Origin: Catelliglobosispora koreensis DSM 44566
GTDB taxonomy: Bacteria > Actinomycetota > Actinomycetes > Mycobacteriales > Micromonosporaceae
Reading direction: 5' to 3'
Assembly: GCF_000379685.1 (NCBI RefSeq)
Contig: NZ_KB903283.1
Span: forward strand, 62,001-126,000
DNA length: 64,000 nt
Both the position numbers and the translations under genes were made by a program. The notes beneath the pieces were generated by a model that searched no databases, was not told the origin of the DNA, and saw only the letters and a program-made list of their open reading frames with translations. Of the stretch, positions 17,157 to 26,278 are shown one piece after another; the first letter of the stretch is position 1; each line of letters begins with the position of its first letter.

Positions 17157-18368
17157 TCAACCGTGGAAGAGGGCCTCCGTGGGGGTGAGACGTGCGGCAC
17201 GGATGGCGGGATAGAGGCCGGCGGCGACACCGACGCCAAGGGCGGCAACGATAGCGCCCGCGATGGCCCAGCCGGGGATGGCGACCGGCCACTGTTTACT
17301 TCCCGCGTACCAGACGATGATCGCCGAGCTGACGAGCGCACCGGCGATGCCGCCAGCGGCGGACAGTAAGAGGGACTCGGCGAGGAATTGAAGGCGGATC
17401 TGCCCACGGGTCGCGCCCAGCGAGCGTCGCAGCCCGATTTCGGACCGTCGTTCTAGGACGTTCATGACCATCGTGTTGGCCACGCCAATGCCGCCGACGA
17501 GCAGCGCCACCGCACCCAGTCCCGTCAGGAGGGCGTCCAGCGCGCGGTTGGTCGCTCGCTGCGCGGTCAGCGCGTCGGACGGGCGCGACACCTTCACCTC
17601 GTTGGGCTGCAACGGGTTCACGGTCGCGGCGAGCACGCCACGCACGGCTTCGACCGCGTCAGGCCGGGATCGGGTGTAGATGGTCGTAGGATGCCCGTCA
17701 AAGCCAAGATAACGTTGCGCGGCAGGCCAGCCGACGAGCACCGAGAGATCCAGCTCCGGAGCCAGCGGGACAGGCGAGAGCGTTCCAGCAACGCTAAACC
17801 ACTGTCCACCAAGCCAAACTCTCATTCCGGGGGTACGCACCGCGAGGATCGTGCTCGCCTTGCTCCCCAAGACGACCGCCGGATGTTCCGCTGTGGCCGC
17901 ATTGAGCCACGTCCCCGTGGCCACACCAGCGCCAGCCGTCTCCAGCAGGTCGAGCCGGGCGGCGTTGACCGCGATGCCACCCGTCTGCCCGGCTGGGATC
18001 AAGTCATTGCGATACACCCCGGCGGGCACCCGCCCGATCGCGGTAACGGTTTGCACGGGCCCGATCCGGCGCACCATCGCCACCGACTCGGTCGGCAGGC
18101 GGGCGTCAGCGCCATAGATGGTGTTGCCGGGCGCGACCGTGAGCAGGTTCGTGCCGAGCTGGCTCAGCGTCCGGTCAAGACCTGCGCGGCTGGACGCCGA
18201 GATGCCCACAACGGAAAGCATGGCGGCGATGCCGATCGCGATCCCCAGCGCGGAAAGCACGACGCGCAGCGGCCGCGAACGCAGACCCGCCAAACCGACG
18301 CGGCTAACATCGGCGGGGCTGAGCCGGGCTGCCTTAAGGTCATCGGGTGTCAGCAATGATCTTCCCAT
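17157..18368 (-). CDS. ABC transporter permease, MacB/FtsX type
   Basis: A 403-residue permease with the MacB topology: one membrane helix ([23 protein letters not shown]), a large outside domain (about 60-265) and three C-terminal helices ([37 protein letters not shown] is the FtsX signature). It is the last gene of a four-gene minus-strand operon (lipoprotein, fusion protein, ATPase, permease) and overlaps the ATPase gene by 29 bases. It likely moves lipids, peptides or macrolide-like compounds outward by a mechanical mechanism; the cargo is unknown. Confidence 0.9.
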   Translation of the reverse strand: MGRSLLTPDDLKAARLSPADVSRVGLAGLRSRPLRVVLSALGIAIGIAAMLSVVGISASSRAGLDRTLSQLGTNLLTVAPGNTIYGADARLPTESVAMVRRIGPVQTVTAIGRVPAGVYRNDLIPAGQTGGIAVNAARLDLLETAGAGVATGTWLNAATAEHPAVVLGSKASTILAVRTPGMRVWLGGQWFSVAGTLSPVPLAPELDLSVLVGWPAAQRYLGFDGHPTTIYTRSRPDAVEAVRGVLAATVNPLQPNEVKVSRPSDALTAQRATNRALDALLTGLGAVALLVGGIGVANTMVMNVLERRSEIGLRRSLGATRGQIRLQFLAESLLLSAAGGIAGALVSSAIIVWYAGSKQWPVAIPGWAIAGAIVAALGVGVAAGLYPAIRAARLTPTEALFHG

Positions 18369-19005
18369 CTCGCATGCGTATTTGCCGGGGAGCTTGCCCT
18401 GCCAAGATGATGTCGTGCGTCACGACCACGAGCGCTGTCCCGGCCGCATTCAGCGCCTGAAGCAGGGTCATGACAATGGCGCCCGACGCGGAGTCAAGGT
18501 TGCCGGTCGGCTCGTCGGCCAGCAGCAACGCGGGTTCACGGGCGGCGGCACGGGCGATCGCCACGCGCTGCTGCTCTCCCCCGGACAGCTCATGGGGCCG
18601 GTGCTTGACCCGGTGTCCCAGGCCGACGCGCTCAAGCGCTTCGGCCGCCCGCTTGCGGCGTTGCCTGATCGGCACACCGGTGTAGAGCAGACCATCTGCG
18701 ACATTGTCCAATGCGGACACTCCCTGAGCCAAGTAAAACCGCTGAAATACAAAGCCAATCTTCTTGCTACGCAACGCCGACGCCTGTTTGTCTGAGAGCC
18801 CAGACAGATCGTGACCCTCGATCTCAAGCCGTCCCATGGACGGTCTGTCGAGCAGTCCCATGACGTGCAGCATGGTGGACTTGCCGGAGCCTGAAGGCCC
18901 GGCGATGCTGAGCGCCTCTCCGGGGCCGATCGCCAATGAAACACCGTCCAATGCCGACACTCCGCCCGGATACGTTTTGCTGACGCCGGTGAGTTTGACA
19001 ATCAT
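18340..19005 (-). CDS. ABC transporter ATP-binding protein, LolD/MacB type
   Basis: A 221-residue ATPase with Walker [11 protein letters not shown]-loop FVFQRF, signature [14 protein letters not shown], Walker [14 protein letters not shown] and switch His in VVVTHD. The LSGGEQQR and DEPTGNLD forms mark the LolD/MacB group. It is coupled to the membrane fusion protein gene by an ATGA overlap (19002-19005) and to the permease gene by a 29-base overlap. Confidence 0.93.
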   Translation of the reverse strand: MIVKLTGVSKTYPGGVSALDGVSLAIGPGEALSIAGPSGSGKSTMLHVMGLLDRPSMGRLEIEGHDLSGLSDKQASALRSKKIGFVFQRFYLAQGVSALDNVADGLLYTGVPIRQRRKRAAEALERVGLGHRVKHRPHELSGGEQQRVAIARAAAREPALLLADEPTGNLDSASGAIVMTLLQALNAAGTALVVVTHDIILAGQAPRQIRMRDGKIIADTR

Positions 19006-20054
19006 CCAGCCACTCCGACGATCTGTCCCTCGGCCAGGCCCTCACCGCGTATCTCAATGAAACCGTTGGCGGCCATGCCAGTCTCCACCGCGAGGATCCG
19101 CGTCGTGGAGCCCTCGACCAGTTCGAGGCCGTAGCCACCTTCGGCCAAGGCGAGCAATGCGGCCACCGGCACGGCAAGGACACCTTCGCGTTTCTGGGCT
19201 ACGTAGCGAACCTCAACCGGTGCCTTCTCCAGGCTGCCGAGTGCACTTTGGTCCACAATGGACACCTTGACTGGGATCGTCGCCTCCGAGGATCCGTTGT
19301 CGCCATCGCCCGCGGCTTCTGTTCCCACATCGGTGATTTCGCCCGCGATGCTTTTGTCTGCAGGCAACACGACCGTGACCGCCGTTCCCTTCACCGCCCA
19401 GGCGGCCTGTGCCGCGGGCACGTCCACGCTCACGAGACGGACCGTCGCGGTGTAGGACAGGATCTCACCCGCGGCCACGGTGCCGATGCGAACCGTATGC
19501 TGGGCGATGCGCACTGGCCCGTCGGTGTAGACGACACGGCCGAGGTCGACGACGCCGGTGGGGTCCAGCCGGTTTGCCTTTTGCCAGCGTTTGACGGCGG
19601 CTTCCGTGGCGCTGCTGAAGGTCTCATCCGTGTTCACGCCTGCGTAGTTGAGTACCCGCAGATTGTCTTTGAATTGTTTGACATCGGGCCCCTTGACACC
19701 AATGGCCAGCGGGCGGTACATCGGCAGTGGGCCGTGCATCAGCACGATGGGTTGTTCATTGGCCCGAAACAACGTCTCGCCGCGTTCAACGATTGTTCCG
19801 ACCGCTGGCAGCCATGTCAGTACGCCCTGCGCCTGTGTTGTCAGCGGAACCGGCACGCCATAGCCGAGCTTGCCGGCGATCGTGACTGACTGCACCATCG
19901 TCTGTCTCGTCACTTTGGCGGTTGTCTTAGGCAGCAAGGGTTGCGGCGGTGTTTCCGTGTTTTGCTCACGCAACACGTAGTAAGCAGGGATGCCCGTGCC
20001 GACGGCGATCGCCGCAATCAAGCCGAGCCCGGTGCGGCGGCTGATGCGGGTCAT
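19002..20054 (-). CDS. HlyD-like membrane fusion protein with peptidoglycan-binding domain
   Basis: A 350-residue exported adaptor for the MacB-like transporter. It has an N-terminal membrane anchor ([21 protein letters not shown]), a split biotinyl-lipoyl region, and in the middle a PG_binding_1 repeat ([44 protein letters not shown]). The C-terminal beta-barrel ends with [24 protein letters not shown] and GQIVGVAG. The insertion of a peptidoglycan-binding module is usual for actinobacterial versions. The ATG at 20054 overlaps the upstream lipoprotein stop (ATGA), so the genes are translationally coupled. Confidence 0.88.
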   Translation of the reverse strand: MTRISRRTGLGLIAAIAVGTGIPAYYVLREQNTETPPQPLLPKTTAKVTRQTMVQSVTIAGKLGYGVPVPLTTQAQGVLTWLPAVGTIVERGETLFRANEQPIVLMHGPLPMYRPLAIGVKGPDVKQFKDNLRVLNYAGVNTDETFSSATEAAVKRWQKANRLDPTGVVDLGRVVYTDGPVRIAQHTVRIGTVAAGEILSYTATVRLVSVDVPAAQAAWAVKGTAVTVVLPADKSIAGEITDVGTEAAGDGDNGSSEATIPVKVSIVDQSALGSLEKAPVEVRYVAQKREGVLAVPVAALLALAEGGYGLELVEGSTTRILAVETGMAANGFIEIRGEGLAEGQIVGVAG

Positions 20055-20587
20055 GACCCAATCCCGACCCCGGGGGTCGCCGCGCCTCCTGGCTGCACCG
20101 CCAGATTGCGGCACGCGTCGGCGGCGGGGCCGAGCTTGGGGTCGCTCTTTAGCTTGGCGCCCAGGGCTTCGGTGAGTTTCGTTTCACCGGTCGCCGGGTC
20201 AGGATCCGGATAGTCGGGCACACCGTTGTCGCGCATGCACTTGGCATATAACCGTGCCCGCTCAATGTCCTCGGGCGACAGACGCGACGGCTCGCCGCCA
20301 TCGGGCAGATAGATCCGGCATTTCTCCATGGCCGCGCTGGCGTTGCCCGACCCTGACGGCAAAATGATCCGGCCGCCGCGGGAGGCACCGGCTGACTCGT
20401 CGAGCACGATGCCGTTGGCCCGCATGCAGGCCACAAATTGCCGGGCGCGCTCATCGGGGTCTGTCGCGGGGGCGGCCATCTCCCGGTTGGACGAACCGCT
20501 CGCGGTGGCGACCGACGGCCCGTCGCTTAACGCGGAGCATCCAGCGAGCAGGACCACCGCGACGATGAGGGACGAAAGTTTTCGCAT
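20051..20587 (-). CDS. lipoprotein of the MacB-like operon
   Basis: A 178-residue lipoprotein with signal and lipobox in MRKLSSLIVAVVLLAGCS. The mature part has two similar Cys-containing motifs, FVACMRANGIVLDE and YAKCMRDNGVPDYPDPDP, plus MEKCRIYLPDGG. I have seen such twin ACMRxNG proteins in front of actinobacterial MacB-type cassettes; the function is unknown. It is the first gene of the operon. A pair of CGTCAA repeats lies 40 bases upstream of the ATG at 20587. Confidence 0.82.
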   Translation of the reverse strand: MRKLSSLIVAVVLLAGCSALSDGPSVATASGSSNREMAAPATDPDERARQFVACMRANGIVLDESAGASRGGRIILPSGSGNASAAMEKCRIYLPDGGEPSRLSPEDIERARLYAKCMRDNGVPDYPDPDPATGETKLTEALGAKLKSDPKLGPAADACRNLAVQPGGAATPGVGIGS

Positions 20588-20626
20588 ACGCACATGAGAG
20601 CAGCTAGGAGATAAGGCCAGCATCAG

Positions 20627-20643
20627 CGTCAATCAAACGTCAA
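20627..20643. promoter_or_regulatory. CGTCAA direct repeat, candidate OmpR-type response regulator site
   Basis: CGTCAA occurs at 20627-20632 and 20638-20643, an 11-base period typical of sites for OmpR-family regulators. The same bases read TTGACG on the minus strand toward the lipoprotein-transporter operon. They also overlap the palindrome AAACGT-CA-ACGTTT (20635-20648). The region separates the transporter operon from the divergent secreted-protein gene. Confidence 0.5.
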
Positions 20644-20748
20644 CGTTTCTATCAACCTCGATGCCTGAGATTAGTCCCAACAGCCAAACGGACTCTGTCT
20701 TAACCGGAGAGGCCAACTTCCGTTCGGCGCCATTCACAGGAGGATCTC

Positions 20749-21360
20749 TTGCACACACGTACCACGCTGCGATCGGCAGCCGCCGCGCTAGGCCTGGCAC
20801 TGGTCACGCTCGGGCTCACCGCCGCGCCAGCGCAAGCCAAGCCTGGGCCGACCGGGCACTGCGTCGTCGCCCTCAGCGATGGCAAGGCCATGTCGTGTTT
20901 CGGCACCTTCACTGAAGCGATCGCCTTCGCCACCAACGGCCGTGTCGCGGACGCTCCGGCGACAACGGAGAACTTGGGCGCGTCGTTTGACGCCAAGATT
21001 GAGGCGTCAAACCGTGCCGCCGCGGCCGGTCCCACCCCGCAAGCCGTGACCCTGTCCATCGAACACGAGGGCGCGCCGCCGCCCGGGGCCTGGTCGCTGA
21101 CGTTCACCGGCGCCACGCAGTGCACCGCCAGCTTCGGCGATGTGGACTACTCCTACTCGCTGCCGTCGGCGTACTGGGACCAGATCTCGTCCTACCGCAC
21201 GTACTTCTGCTACGTCGACCACCACTTCTGGTCGACCTTCGGCACCCCGAACACCGGCTTCTACTTCTGCTCACCGGCCGGCGCGTGGTGCACGATTCCG
21301 GCGATGCAGCCAGGAAACATCGCGGGTAACAACAACACCCGTTCCCTGCGCTGGACCTGA
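20749..21360 (+). CDS. secreted protein, possible beta/gamma-crystallin-like C-terminus
   Basis: A 203-residue exported protein with signal peptide (RSAAAALGLALVTLGLTAAPAQA). Its first mature part (GHCVVALSDGKAMSCFGTFTEAIAFATNGRVADAP) is a motif I know from uncharacterised actinobacterial secreted proteins. The C-terminal half has SLPSAYWDQISSYRTYFCYVDHHF, similar to the SS-containing segment of crystallin-like domains; this is a weak match. The start is TTG 20749 with a strong AGGAGG at 20738-20743. It sits between the transporter operon and its likely regulators and ends in a strong terminator. Confidence 0.72.
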   Translation: MHTRTTLRSAAAALGLALVTLGLTAAPAQAKPGPTGHCVVALSDGKAMSCFGTFTEAIAFATNGRVADAPATTENLGASFDAKIEASNRAAAAGPTPQAVTLSIEHEGAPPPGAWSLTFTGATQCTASFGDVDYSYSLPSAYWDQISSYRTYFCYVDHHFWSTFGTPNTGFYFCSPAGAWCTIPAMQPGNIAGNNNTRSLRWT

Positions 21361-21373
21361 TCGGTGTTGCTAG

Positions 21374-21410
21374 AAAAGTGTGGCGGCCCCAGGAGGGCCG
21401 CCACACTTTT
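21374..21410. terminator. bidirectional terminator, 16-base perfect stem
   Basis: AAAAGTGTGGCGGCCC (21374-21389) pairs perfectly with GGGCCGCCACACTTTT (21395-21410) around a 5-base loop. A-tract and T-tract flank the G/C core, so the structure can work for the plus-strand secreted protein gene and for the minus-strand SARP gene that ends at 21413. Confidence 0.9.
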
Positions 21411-21412
21411 GC

Positions 21413-22186
21413 TTACCCTGTCCGCAGGAGCAGCGAGGAGTCGTTGCGCAGCAAGGCTTCATAGAGCTTGCGCAGACCAGGCCCGGGATCGAGCCCGAGT
21501 TGAGCGGCGAGTTCTTCTTTTGTCCGGTGAAAGACGCCAATGGCATCTGCGTGCCGGCTGGTGCGGTAGAGGCTAACCATCAGCTGCCCGGCGATCACCT
21601 CGTCGAGCGGATGTTCCAGCGTCGCCGCGGAAAGCTCCGGAATGACCTGACCGTGGCGGCCCAACCGGAGTTGCGTGGCGAAGTAGTTCGTTAGCGCGGC
21701 GACCTGTTCGTGCTTTAGGCCAGCCCGGACACTGTCCACCCACGACCCCCGCAGCCCTGCCAGTGGTTCCCCACGCCAGAGCCGCAAAGCCTTGACATAC
21801 AAGCCAACGGCACGGTCGTCCTGTCCGGTTTGGACGGCGAGGTCAGCGGCGCGCAACAGCGACCGTGACCGATGAATGTCAATGGAATCGGGATCGGCTA
21901 TAAGGCAATAGCTGTCCGTCGTCCGGAGGAGCGCTGCGGCGCCGGCGGTTTCGCTTTTGAGTAAGCGCCGCAGGCGGGCAACGTAGGTGTACAAACTCTT
22001 GCGGAACTTCTCGGGCGGGGAATCGCCCCAAAGCCTTTCCACGAGGACATCTGACGGCACCGGCCGCCCTGGCAGCAGCGCCAAGGCGGCCAGCAAACTG
22101 CGTTGTTTCGGTGTGCCTAAAGGCACGGCCCGGACCCCAGATCTCATCCCCACCGGTCCAAGCAGAATTATCTCAAAGGTTGTCAT
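21413..22186 (-). CDS. short SARP family transcriptional regulator
   Basis: A 257-residue Streptomyces antibiotic regulatory protein. The N-terminal OmpR-like winged helix reads FEIILLGPVGMRSGVRAVPLGTPKQRSLLAALALLPGRPVPSDVLVERLWGD...SLYTYVARLRRLL. The bacterial transcriptional activator domain (RAADLAVQTGQDDRAVGLYVKALRLWRGEPLAGL...) fills the rest. No NB-ARC or TPR part is present. SARPs bind direct heptamer repeats and activate secondary-metabolite or export genes. The gene overlaps the sensor kinase stop by one base (TGATG), so it is co-translated with a two-component system, an uncommon arrangement. Confidence 0.9.
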   Translation of the reverse strand: MTTFEIILLGPVGMRSGVRAVPLGTPKQRSLLAALALLPGRPVPSDVLVERLWGDSPPEKFRKSLYTYVARLRRLLKSETAGAAALLRTTDSYCLIADPDSIDIHRSRSLLRAADLAVQTGQDDRAVGLYVKALRLWRGEPLAGLRGSWVDSVRAGLKHEQVAALTNYFATQLRLGRHGQVIPELSAATLEHPLDEVIAGQLMVSLYRTSRHADAIGVFHRTKEELAAQLGLDPGPGLRKLYEALLRNDSSLLLRTG

Positions 22187-23379
22187 CAGCTTTCGTCCTG
22201 TCGTGAGGCAGCCGGAAAGCAGATCGTTACCACGAGACCACCTCCCCTGCGCGCAATTGCTGAACCGTCCCCGCCGTGCGCACGCGCGATGGAGCGCACA
22301 ATCGACAGGCCGAGCCCTGATCCGTCACCGGATCCGGACCGTTCCCCGAGCCGGAGAAACGGTTCAAATACTTGAGCGGCCTCGGCCGGGCTGACCACTG
22401 GCCCGGTGTTTTCGACCCGCAGGCGGGCCTCACCGGAGAAGGGTGCGCAGTGGACCCAGACCGAGCCGTTCTCTTCGTTGTATTGCATGGCGTTGTGCAG
22501 CAGGTTCTGCACAAGTTGCTCCAGCAGCACCGCGTTGCCCTGCAATGGCGACGGTGCCAGCTGGCTAATGACGTGCACGTTTGCCGCCGGGGTGATGCCC
22601 TCGATGACGTGTGCGGTGAGCTGAGCGAGGTCGAGCGGTGCCCGGTCAACCAATCCCTGATCGGAGCGAGCCAGGTGCAGCAGGCCGTTGATTATCCGTT
22701 CCTGGCGCAGATTCACCTCTAGAAGCGGCTCCCGGACGGCGGGGTCCGTGACGCTGACTTCAATGAGCGTACGGCTGATCGTCAAAGGTGTCTTCAGCTC
22801 ATGAGACGCGTTGGCGACAAAGCGCCGCTGCCGGTCGAACGCACTGTCCAATCGCGACAGCATGTCATTGAAACTGTCCGCCAGCTCGTGCATTTCGTCG
22901 CGTGGCCCCGGCAATGCGGCCCGTTCATGAAGCGATCCGTCGCCAACCCGGCGGACCGTCGCGGTCATCTGCTTGATCGGGCCGACGGTCCGCCCAGCGA
23001 CAAGCCAGCCGAGCCAGGCACCCACCACGACTAGCACAGCCAGAGCCAAGCTGCCCTGACCGATAAGGTCCCGCAAAGCCGACCGGCGAAAGTCAGCATG
23101 GAGCTCTTCGGCTAGGCGGAAACTCGCATCGTCTTCCGTGGGCGGGGTGGAGGGCCGGATCGCGGTGCCCACCGCCTGACCTTGAGTGCCCGGATCGGTT
23201 GCGGGCGAAGGCTGCGTTGACTGGTGCGCCACCACGATCGACGTGTTGACCGGGCGGTTCGTCAGCACCCGCTCGAACAGCAACAGCGTGATCCCGAGCA
23301 ACGCCGATCCAGCCAGCAGAACCGTCAGGCCGTAGATCGCGGCCAGCCGGGTCCGGATCGTCCACCTGCCATCAGCCAC
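22186..23379 (-). CDS. sensor histidine kinase
   Basis: A 397-residue membrane kinase. Two membrane helices (LAAIYGLTVLLAGSALLGITLLLF and GSLALAVLVVVGAWLGWLVAG) flank an outside loop of about 110 residues. Then come HAMP, the HisKA H-box ANASHELKTPL with the phospho-His, the N-box QNLLHNAMQYN and the G-box SGDGSGLGLSIVRSIARAHGG. It overlaps the response regulator gene by 8 bases and the SARP gene by 1 base. The signal is unknown; the MacB-like transporter next door suggests envelope stress or an exported compound. Confidence 0.93.
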   Translation of the reverse strand: MADGRWTIRTRLAAIYGLTVLLAGSALLGITLLLFERVLTNRPVNTSIVVAHQSTQPSPATDPGTQGQAVGTAIRPSTPPTEDDASFRLAEELHADFRRSALRDLIGQGSLALAVLVVVGAWLGWLVAGRTVGPIKQMTATVRRVGDGSLHERAALPGPRDEMHELADSFNDMLSRLDSAFDRQRRFVANASHELKTPLTISRTLIEVSVTDPAVREPLLEVNLRQERIINGLLHLARSDQGLVDRAPLDLAQLTAHVIEGITPAANVHVISQLAPSPLQGNAVLLEQLVQNLLHNAMQYNEENGSVWVHCAPFSGEARLRVENTGPVVSPAEAAQVFEPFLRLGERSGSGDGSGLGLSIVRSIARAHGGDGSAIARRGGGLVVTICFPAASRQDES

Positions 23380-24031
23380 GGATCTGGTATCCGACGCCGG
23401 GAACGGTCTCCACGATCTGCGGGTCGCCGAGTTTGCGGCGAAGTGTCATCACCGTGACGCGTACGACATTGGTGAATGGGTCTGTATTTTCGTCCCAGGC
23501 CCGCTCGAGTAACTCTTCGACGCTGACCACAGCCCCATCGGTACGCAATAGTTCTTCAAGCACGGCGAATTCCTTGCGCGTCAAGATGATCTCGCGTCCG
23601 TCGCGGCGAACCTCGCGCCTGCCAATGTCCATGCTGATGCCACCGCGCTCCAAAATGGGCGGTTGCGCTGGCCGGGCCCGCCGGCCTAAAGCACGCACCC
23701 GGGCGACCAGCTCGGCGAAGGCGAAGGGCTTGGCAAGATAGTCGTCGGCGCCTAAGGAGAGCCCACTCACACGATCACTGAGCTCGCCCGCGGCGGTCAG
23801 CATCAACACGCGCGTCTCGTGCCGCGAGCTGACCACACTGCGGCACACCTCGTCACCGTGCACTTTGGGCAGATCACGATCGAGGATGAGCACGTCGTAG
23901 GCGTTGACGCCGAGCCGCTCCAGCGCGGCTGACCCGTCATAGACCACATCCACGGCTAGCGAGGCGTTGCGTAATCCGGTCGCGATCGTGTCGGCCAAGA
24001 GCTTTTCGTCTTCTGCGACAAGCACTCGCAT
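23372..24031 (-). CDS. OmpR-family response regulator
   Basis: A 219-residue regulator with a receiver domain (acidic pocket in VAEDEK, phospho-acceptor Asp51 in VLILDRDLP, Lys in YLAKPF) and a winged-helix output domain (LTRKEFAVLEELLRTDGAVVSVEELLERAWDENTDPFTNVVRVTVMTLRRKLGDP). It is the first gene of an operon with the kinase and SARP. Candidate binding sites are the 11-base-period repeats at 24081-24096 and 20627-20643. Confidence 0.94.
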   Translation of the reverse strand: MRVLVAEDEKLLADTIATGLRNASLAVDVVYDGSAALERLGVNAYDVLILDRDLPKVHGDEVCRSVVSSRHETRVLMLTAAGELSDRVSGLSLGADDYLAKPFAFAELVARVRALGRRARPAQPPILERGGISMDIGRREVRRDGREIILTRKEFAVLEELLRTDGAVVSVEELLERAWDENTDPFTNVVRVTVMTLRRKLGDPQIVETVPGVGYQIRG

Positions 24032-24080
24032 ATGGGCCCCTCCCGTGTCGGCTCAGACATATTCATCGTTGCCGTTTAGC

Positions 24081-24096
24081 CATAAGGCGCTCATAA
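24081..24096. promoter_or_regulatory. CATAA direct repeat upstream of the response regulator
   Basis: CATAA at 24081-24085 and again at 24092-24096 gives an 11-base period, 50 bases upstream of the response regulator start. The spacing is right for tandem OmpR-type binding and would allow autoregulation. The sequence differs from the CGTCAA pair at 20627, so only one of the two may be genuine. Confidence 0.35.
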
Positions 24097-24147
24097 AGTT
24101 CTTGTAGGTTTTCTGTCCAGTTCCGGACTTGGTGGCACGCTGTAGGG

Positions 24148-24834
24148 GTGAGGACGTACGGGCAATATTGCCCTATCGCACGGGCCTCGGAGATCCTGGC
24201 CGAGCGCTGGTCCCTCATTGTTCTGCGCAACATCGTCATCCTGGGCTGCCGCACCTTCAACGAGATCGCCGACGGCGCCCCTGGGCTTTCCCGCGGGCTG
24301 CTGTCCAAGCGCCTGCGGGAGCTGGAACGCGGCGGCGTGATCGAGATCCATCCCAAGCCGGGCGGCTCGGGCTCGACGTACGAGCCGACGCAAGCAGGCC
24401 GTGAACTTTCCGCCGTCCTGGTGGCGCTGCAGCACTGGGGCTCGAAGTGGGCAGAGCTGACACCAGAGCACGCTCACCCAGGCGTGGTGCTGTGGATGTG
24501 GGCGACTTTCTACCTCGACCGCGACCAGTTCCCGAGCGGCCGGGTGCTGATCCGGTTCGACTACCCGACCTTGTCTGGACCGGGCAGCCTTAGCTGGCTG
24601 CTCATCGAGCGGGGTGACGCGGAGATCTGCGACAAGCACCCGGGCGGCGAGGAGCATCTCGTGGTCGTAGTGCACGACCCGATCGCGTTCGCCCGCTGGC
24701 ACCTTGGGGAGATCCAATGGCGCGAGGCGCTGCGCTCCGGGGCGATCGAGGTCAACGGCTCCCGCGCGCTGGCCCGTGCCCTGCCGACCTGGCACCGCCA
24801 TCACGACCGTGGATCGCAGCCGTTGCACGCTTGA
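24148..24834 (+). CDS. HxlR family transcriptional regulator with C-terminal SCP2-like part
   Basis: A 228-residue regulator. The winged helix (YCPIARASEILAERWSLIVLRNIVILGCRTFNEIADGAPGLSRGLLSKRLRELERGGVIE) starts with the Cys seen in many HxlR proteins. The C-terminal 120 residues (FPSGRVLIRFDYP and DAEICDKHPGGEEHLVVVVHDPIAFARWHLGEIQW) resemble a sterol-carrier-like ligand domain common in actinobacterial homologues. The start is GTG 24148. The FAD oxidase gene follows 52 bases downstream on the same strand, a likely target or partner. Confidence 0.87.
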   Translation: MRTYGQYCPIARASEILAERWSLIVLRNIVILGCRTFNEIADGAPGLSRGLLSKRLRELERGGVIEIHPKPGGSGSTYEPTQAGRELSAVLVALQHWGSKWAELTPEHAHPGVVLWMWATFYLDRDQFPSGRVLIRFDYPTLSGPGSLSWLLIERGDAEICDKHPGGEEHLVVVVHDPIAFARWHLGEIQWREALRSGAIEVNGSRALARALPTWHRHHDRGSQPLHA

Positions 24835-24886
24835 GGTTCAGACTTTGAACTTTCCTGCCGTCAGCTTCGGGCGCACGCTCGGTGGT

Positions 24887-26278
24887 ATGACGAATATCGG
24901 CACACCGTTAGCCCCTCACTTCGCCGGGCGGTTGATCCAGCCGGACGATGCCGGCTACGACGCGGCCCGCCAGATCTGGAACGGGCACATCCAGCGTTAC
25001 CCAGCCCTTATCGCTCGCTGTAGCGGCGTGGCCGACGTGATCGCGGCGGTCCGCTTCTGCCGGGAGCACGACCTGCCGGCCTCGGTGCGGGGCGGGGCGC
25101 ATGCCGTGGCCGGGCATGCGGTCCGCGATGGCGGTGTCGTCATTGACCTTTCGCCGATGACCGGCACCCGCGTTGATCCGCTCGCGCGCACGATCCAGCT
25201 CGAAGGCGGTTGCACCAACGCCCATCTAGACCGCGAAAGCCAGGCATTCGGTCTGGCCGCCACCGGAGGCATCGTCAGTCACACCGGCATCGGCGGGCTG
25301 ACCCTAGGCGGCGGGCTCGGTCACCTCATGCGCAAGTTCGGCTTGGCCATCGACGCGCTGCGCTCCTGCGACGTCGTCACCGCCGACGGCGAGTTCGCCG
25401 TGGCCAGCGCACACGACAATCCCGAGTTGTTTTGGGGCCTGCGCGGTGGCGGCGGCAACTTCGGCATCGTCACCAGCTTCACGTTCGATTTACAACCCCT
25501 TGGCCCGACGGTACTAGCCGGAATGCTCGCGTGGCCGATGAACGATGCCGTACGCGTGCTGCGTTGCCTGCGCGAGTTCATCGTCACCGCACCCGACGAG
25601 GTCGGGGTGATGGCCAACTTGCGCCTGGCGCCACCGCTGCCGGTCGTGCCCGAAAGTCTTTGGGGCAAACCGATTGTGGCGCTCGTGGCCACGTACGCGG
25701 GGTCGGCGCGCGAAGGGCATAAGGCGCTCGCGCCGCTGCGGGAACTGCCCGCCCCCGCCTTGGACACGGTGCAGCCGAAACCTTATGTGGCACACCAGAA
25801 AATGTTCGATCCGTTGTACCCGCACGGCCGGCACTACTACTGGAAGTCGCATAAGCTCGGCCCGTTGAGCGACGAGATCATTGACGTCGTCGTTGACCAC
25901 GCGGCACGAGTGACATCGCCGCTATCAGCTGTGCCCATCTTTTCCCTCGGCGGTGCCATGGCACGGGTCCCGGAGGACGCGACAGCCTTCCCTTACCGCG
26001 ACGCCTCACACGACATCAACATCGTGGCGTCCTGGCTCCCTTCGGAAGCCGGCGACGCGGACCGTCACATCGAATGGGTGCGCGAATTCTTCCGTGCCCT
26101 GGAGCCTTACAGCCGTGGCGTTTATGTCAACTTCACCAGCGATGATGCCAGCGATCGCGTCCAAACCGCATACAGCGAATCGCAGTGGGCACGGCTCACC
26201 GCACTCAAGTCCACTTACGACCCGTCAAACTTCTTCCGCATGAACGCGAACATCCCACCTTCGCCTGTTACCCGCTGA
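24887..26278 (+). CDS. FAD-dependent oxidoreductase, berberine-bridge type
   Basis: A 463-residue flavoprotein of the PCMH/VAO type. The FAD-binding half has SVRGGAHAVAGHAVRDGGVVIDLSPM, where the His in GGAHAVAG is the usual covalent FAD link, and TGGIVSHTGIGGLTLGGGLGHLMRKFGL. LRGGGGNFGIVTSFTFDL follows. The C-terminus YVNFTSDDASDRVQTAYSESQWARLTALKSTYDPSNFFRMNANIPP is the BBE segment. The second covalent Cys site of bicovalent enzymes is not seen. Substrates of such enzymes include sugars, tetracycline and alkaloids; none can be chosen here. It overlaps the convergent HxlR gene by 11 bases. Confidence 0.9.
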   Translation: MTNIGTPLAPHFAGRLIQPDDAGYDAARQIWNGHIQRYPALIARCSGVADVIAAVRFCREHDLPASVRGGAHAVAGHAVRDGGVVIDLSPMTGTRVDPLARTIQLEGGCTNAHLDRESQAFGLAATGGIVSHTGIGGLTLGGGLGHLMRKFGLAIDALRSCDVVTADGEFAVASAHDNPELFWGLRGGGGNFGIVTSFTFDLQPLGPTVLAGMLAWPMNDAVRVLRCLREFIVTAPDEVGVMANLRLAPPLPVVPESLWGKPIVALVATYAGSAREGHKALAPLRELPAPALDTVQPKPYVAHQKMFDPLYPHGRHYYWKSHKLGPLSDEIIDVVVDHAARVTSPLSAVPIFSLGGAMARVPEDATAFPYRDASHDINIVASWLPSEAGDADRHIEWVREFFRALEPYSRGVYVNFTSDDASDRVQTAYSESQWARLTALKSTYDPSNFFRMNANIPPSPVTR

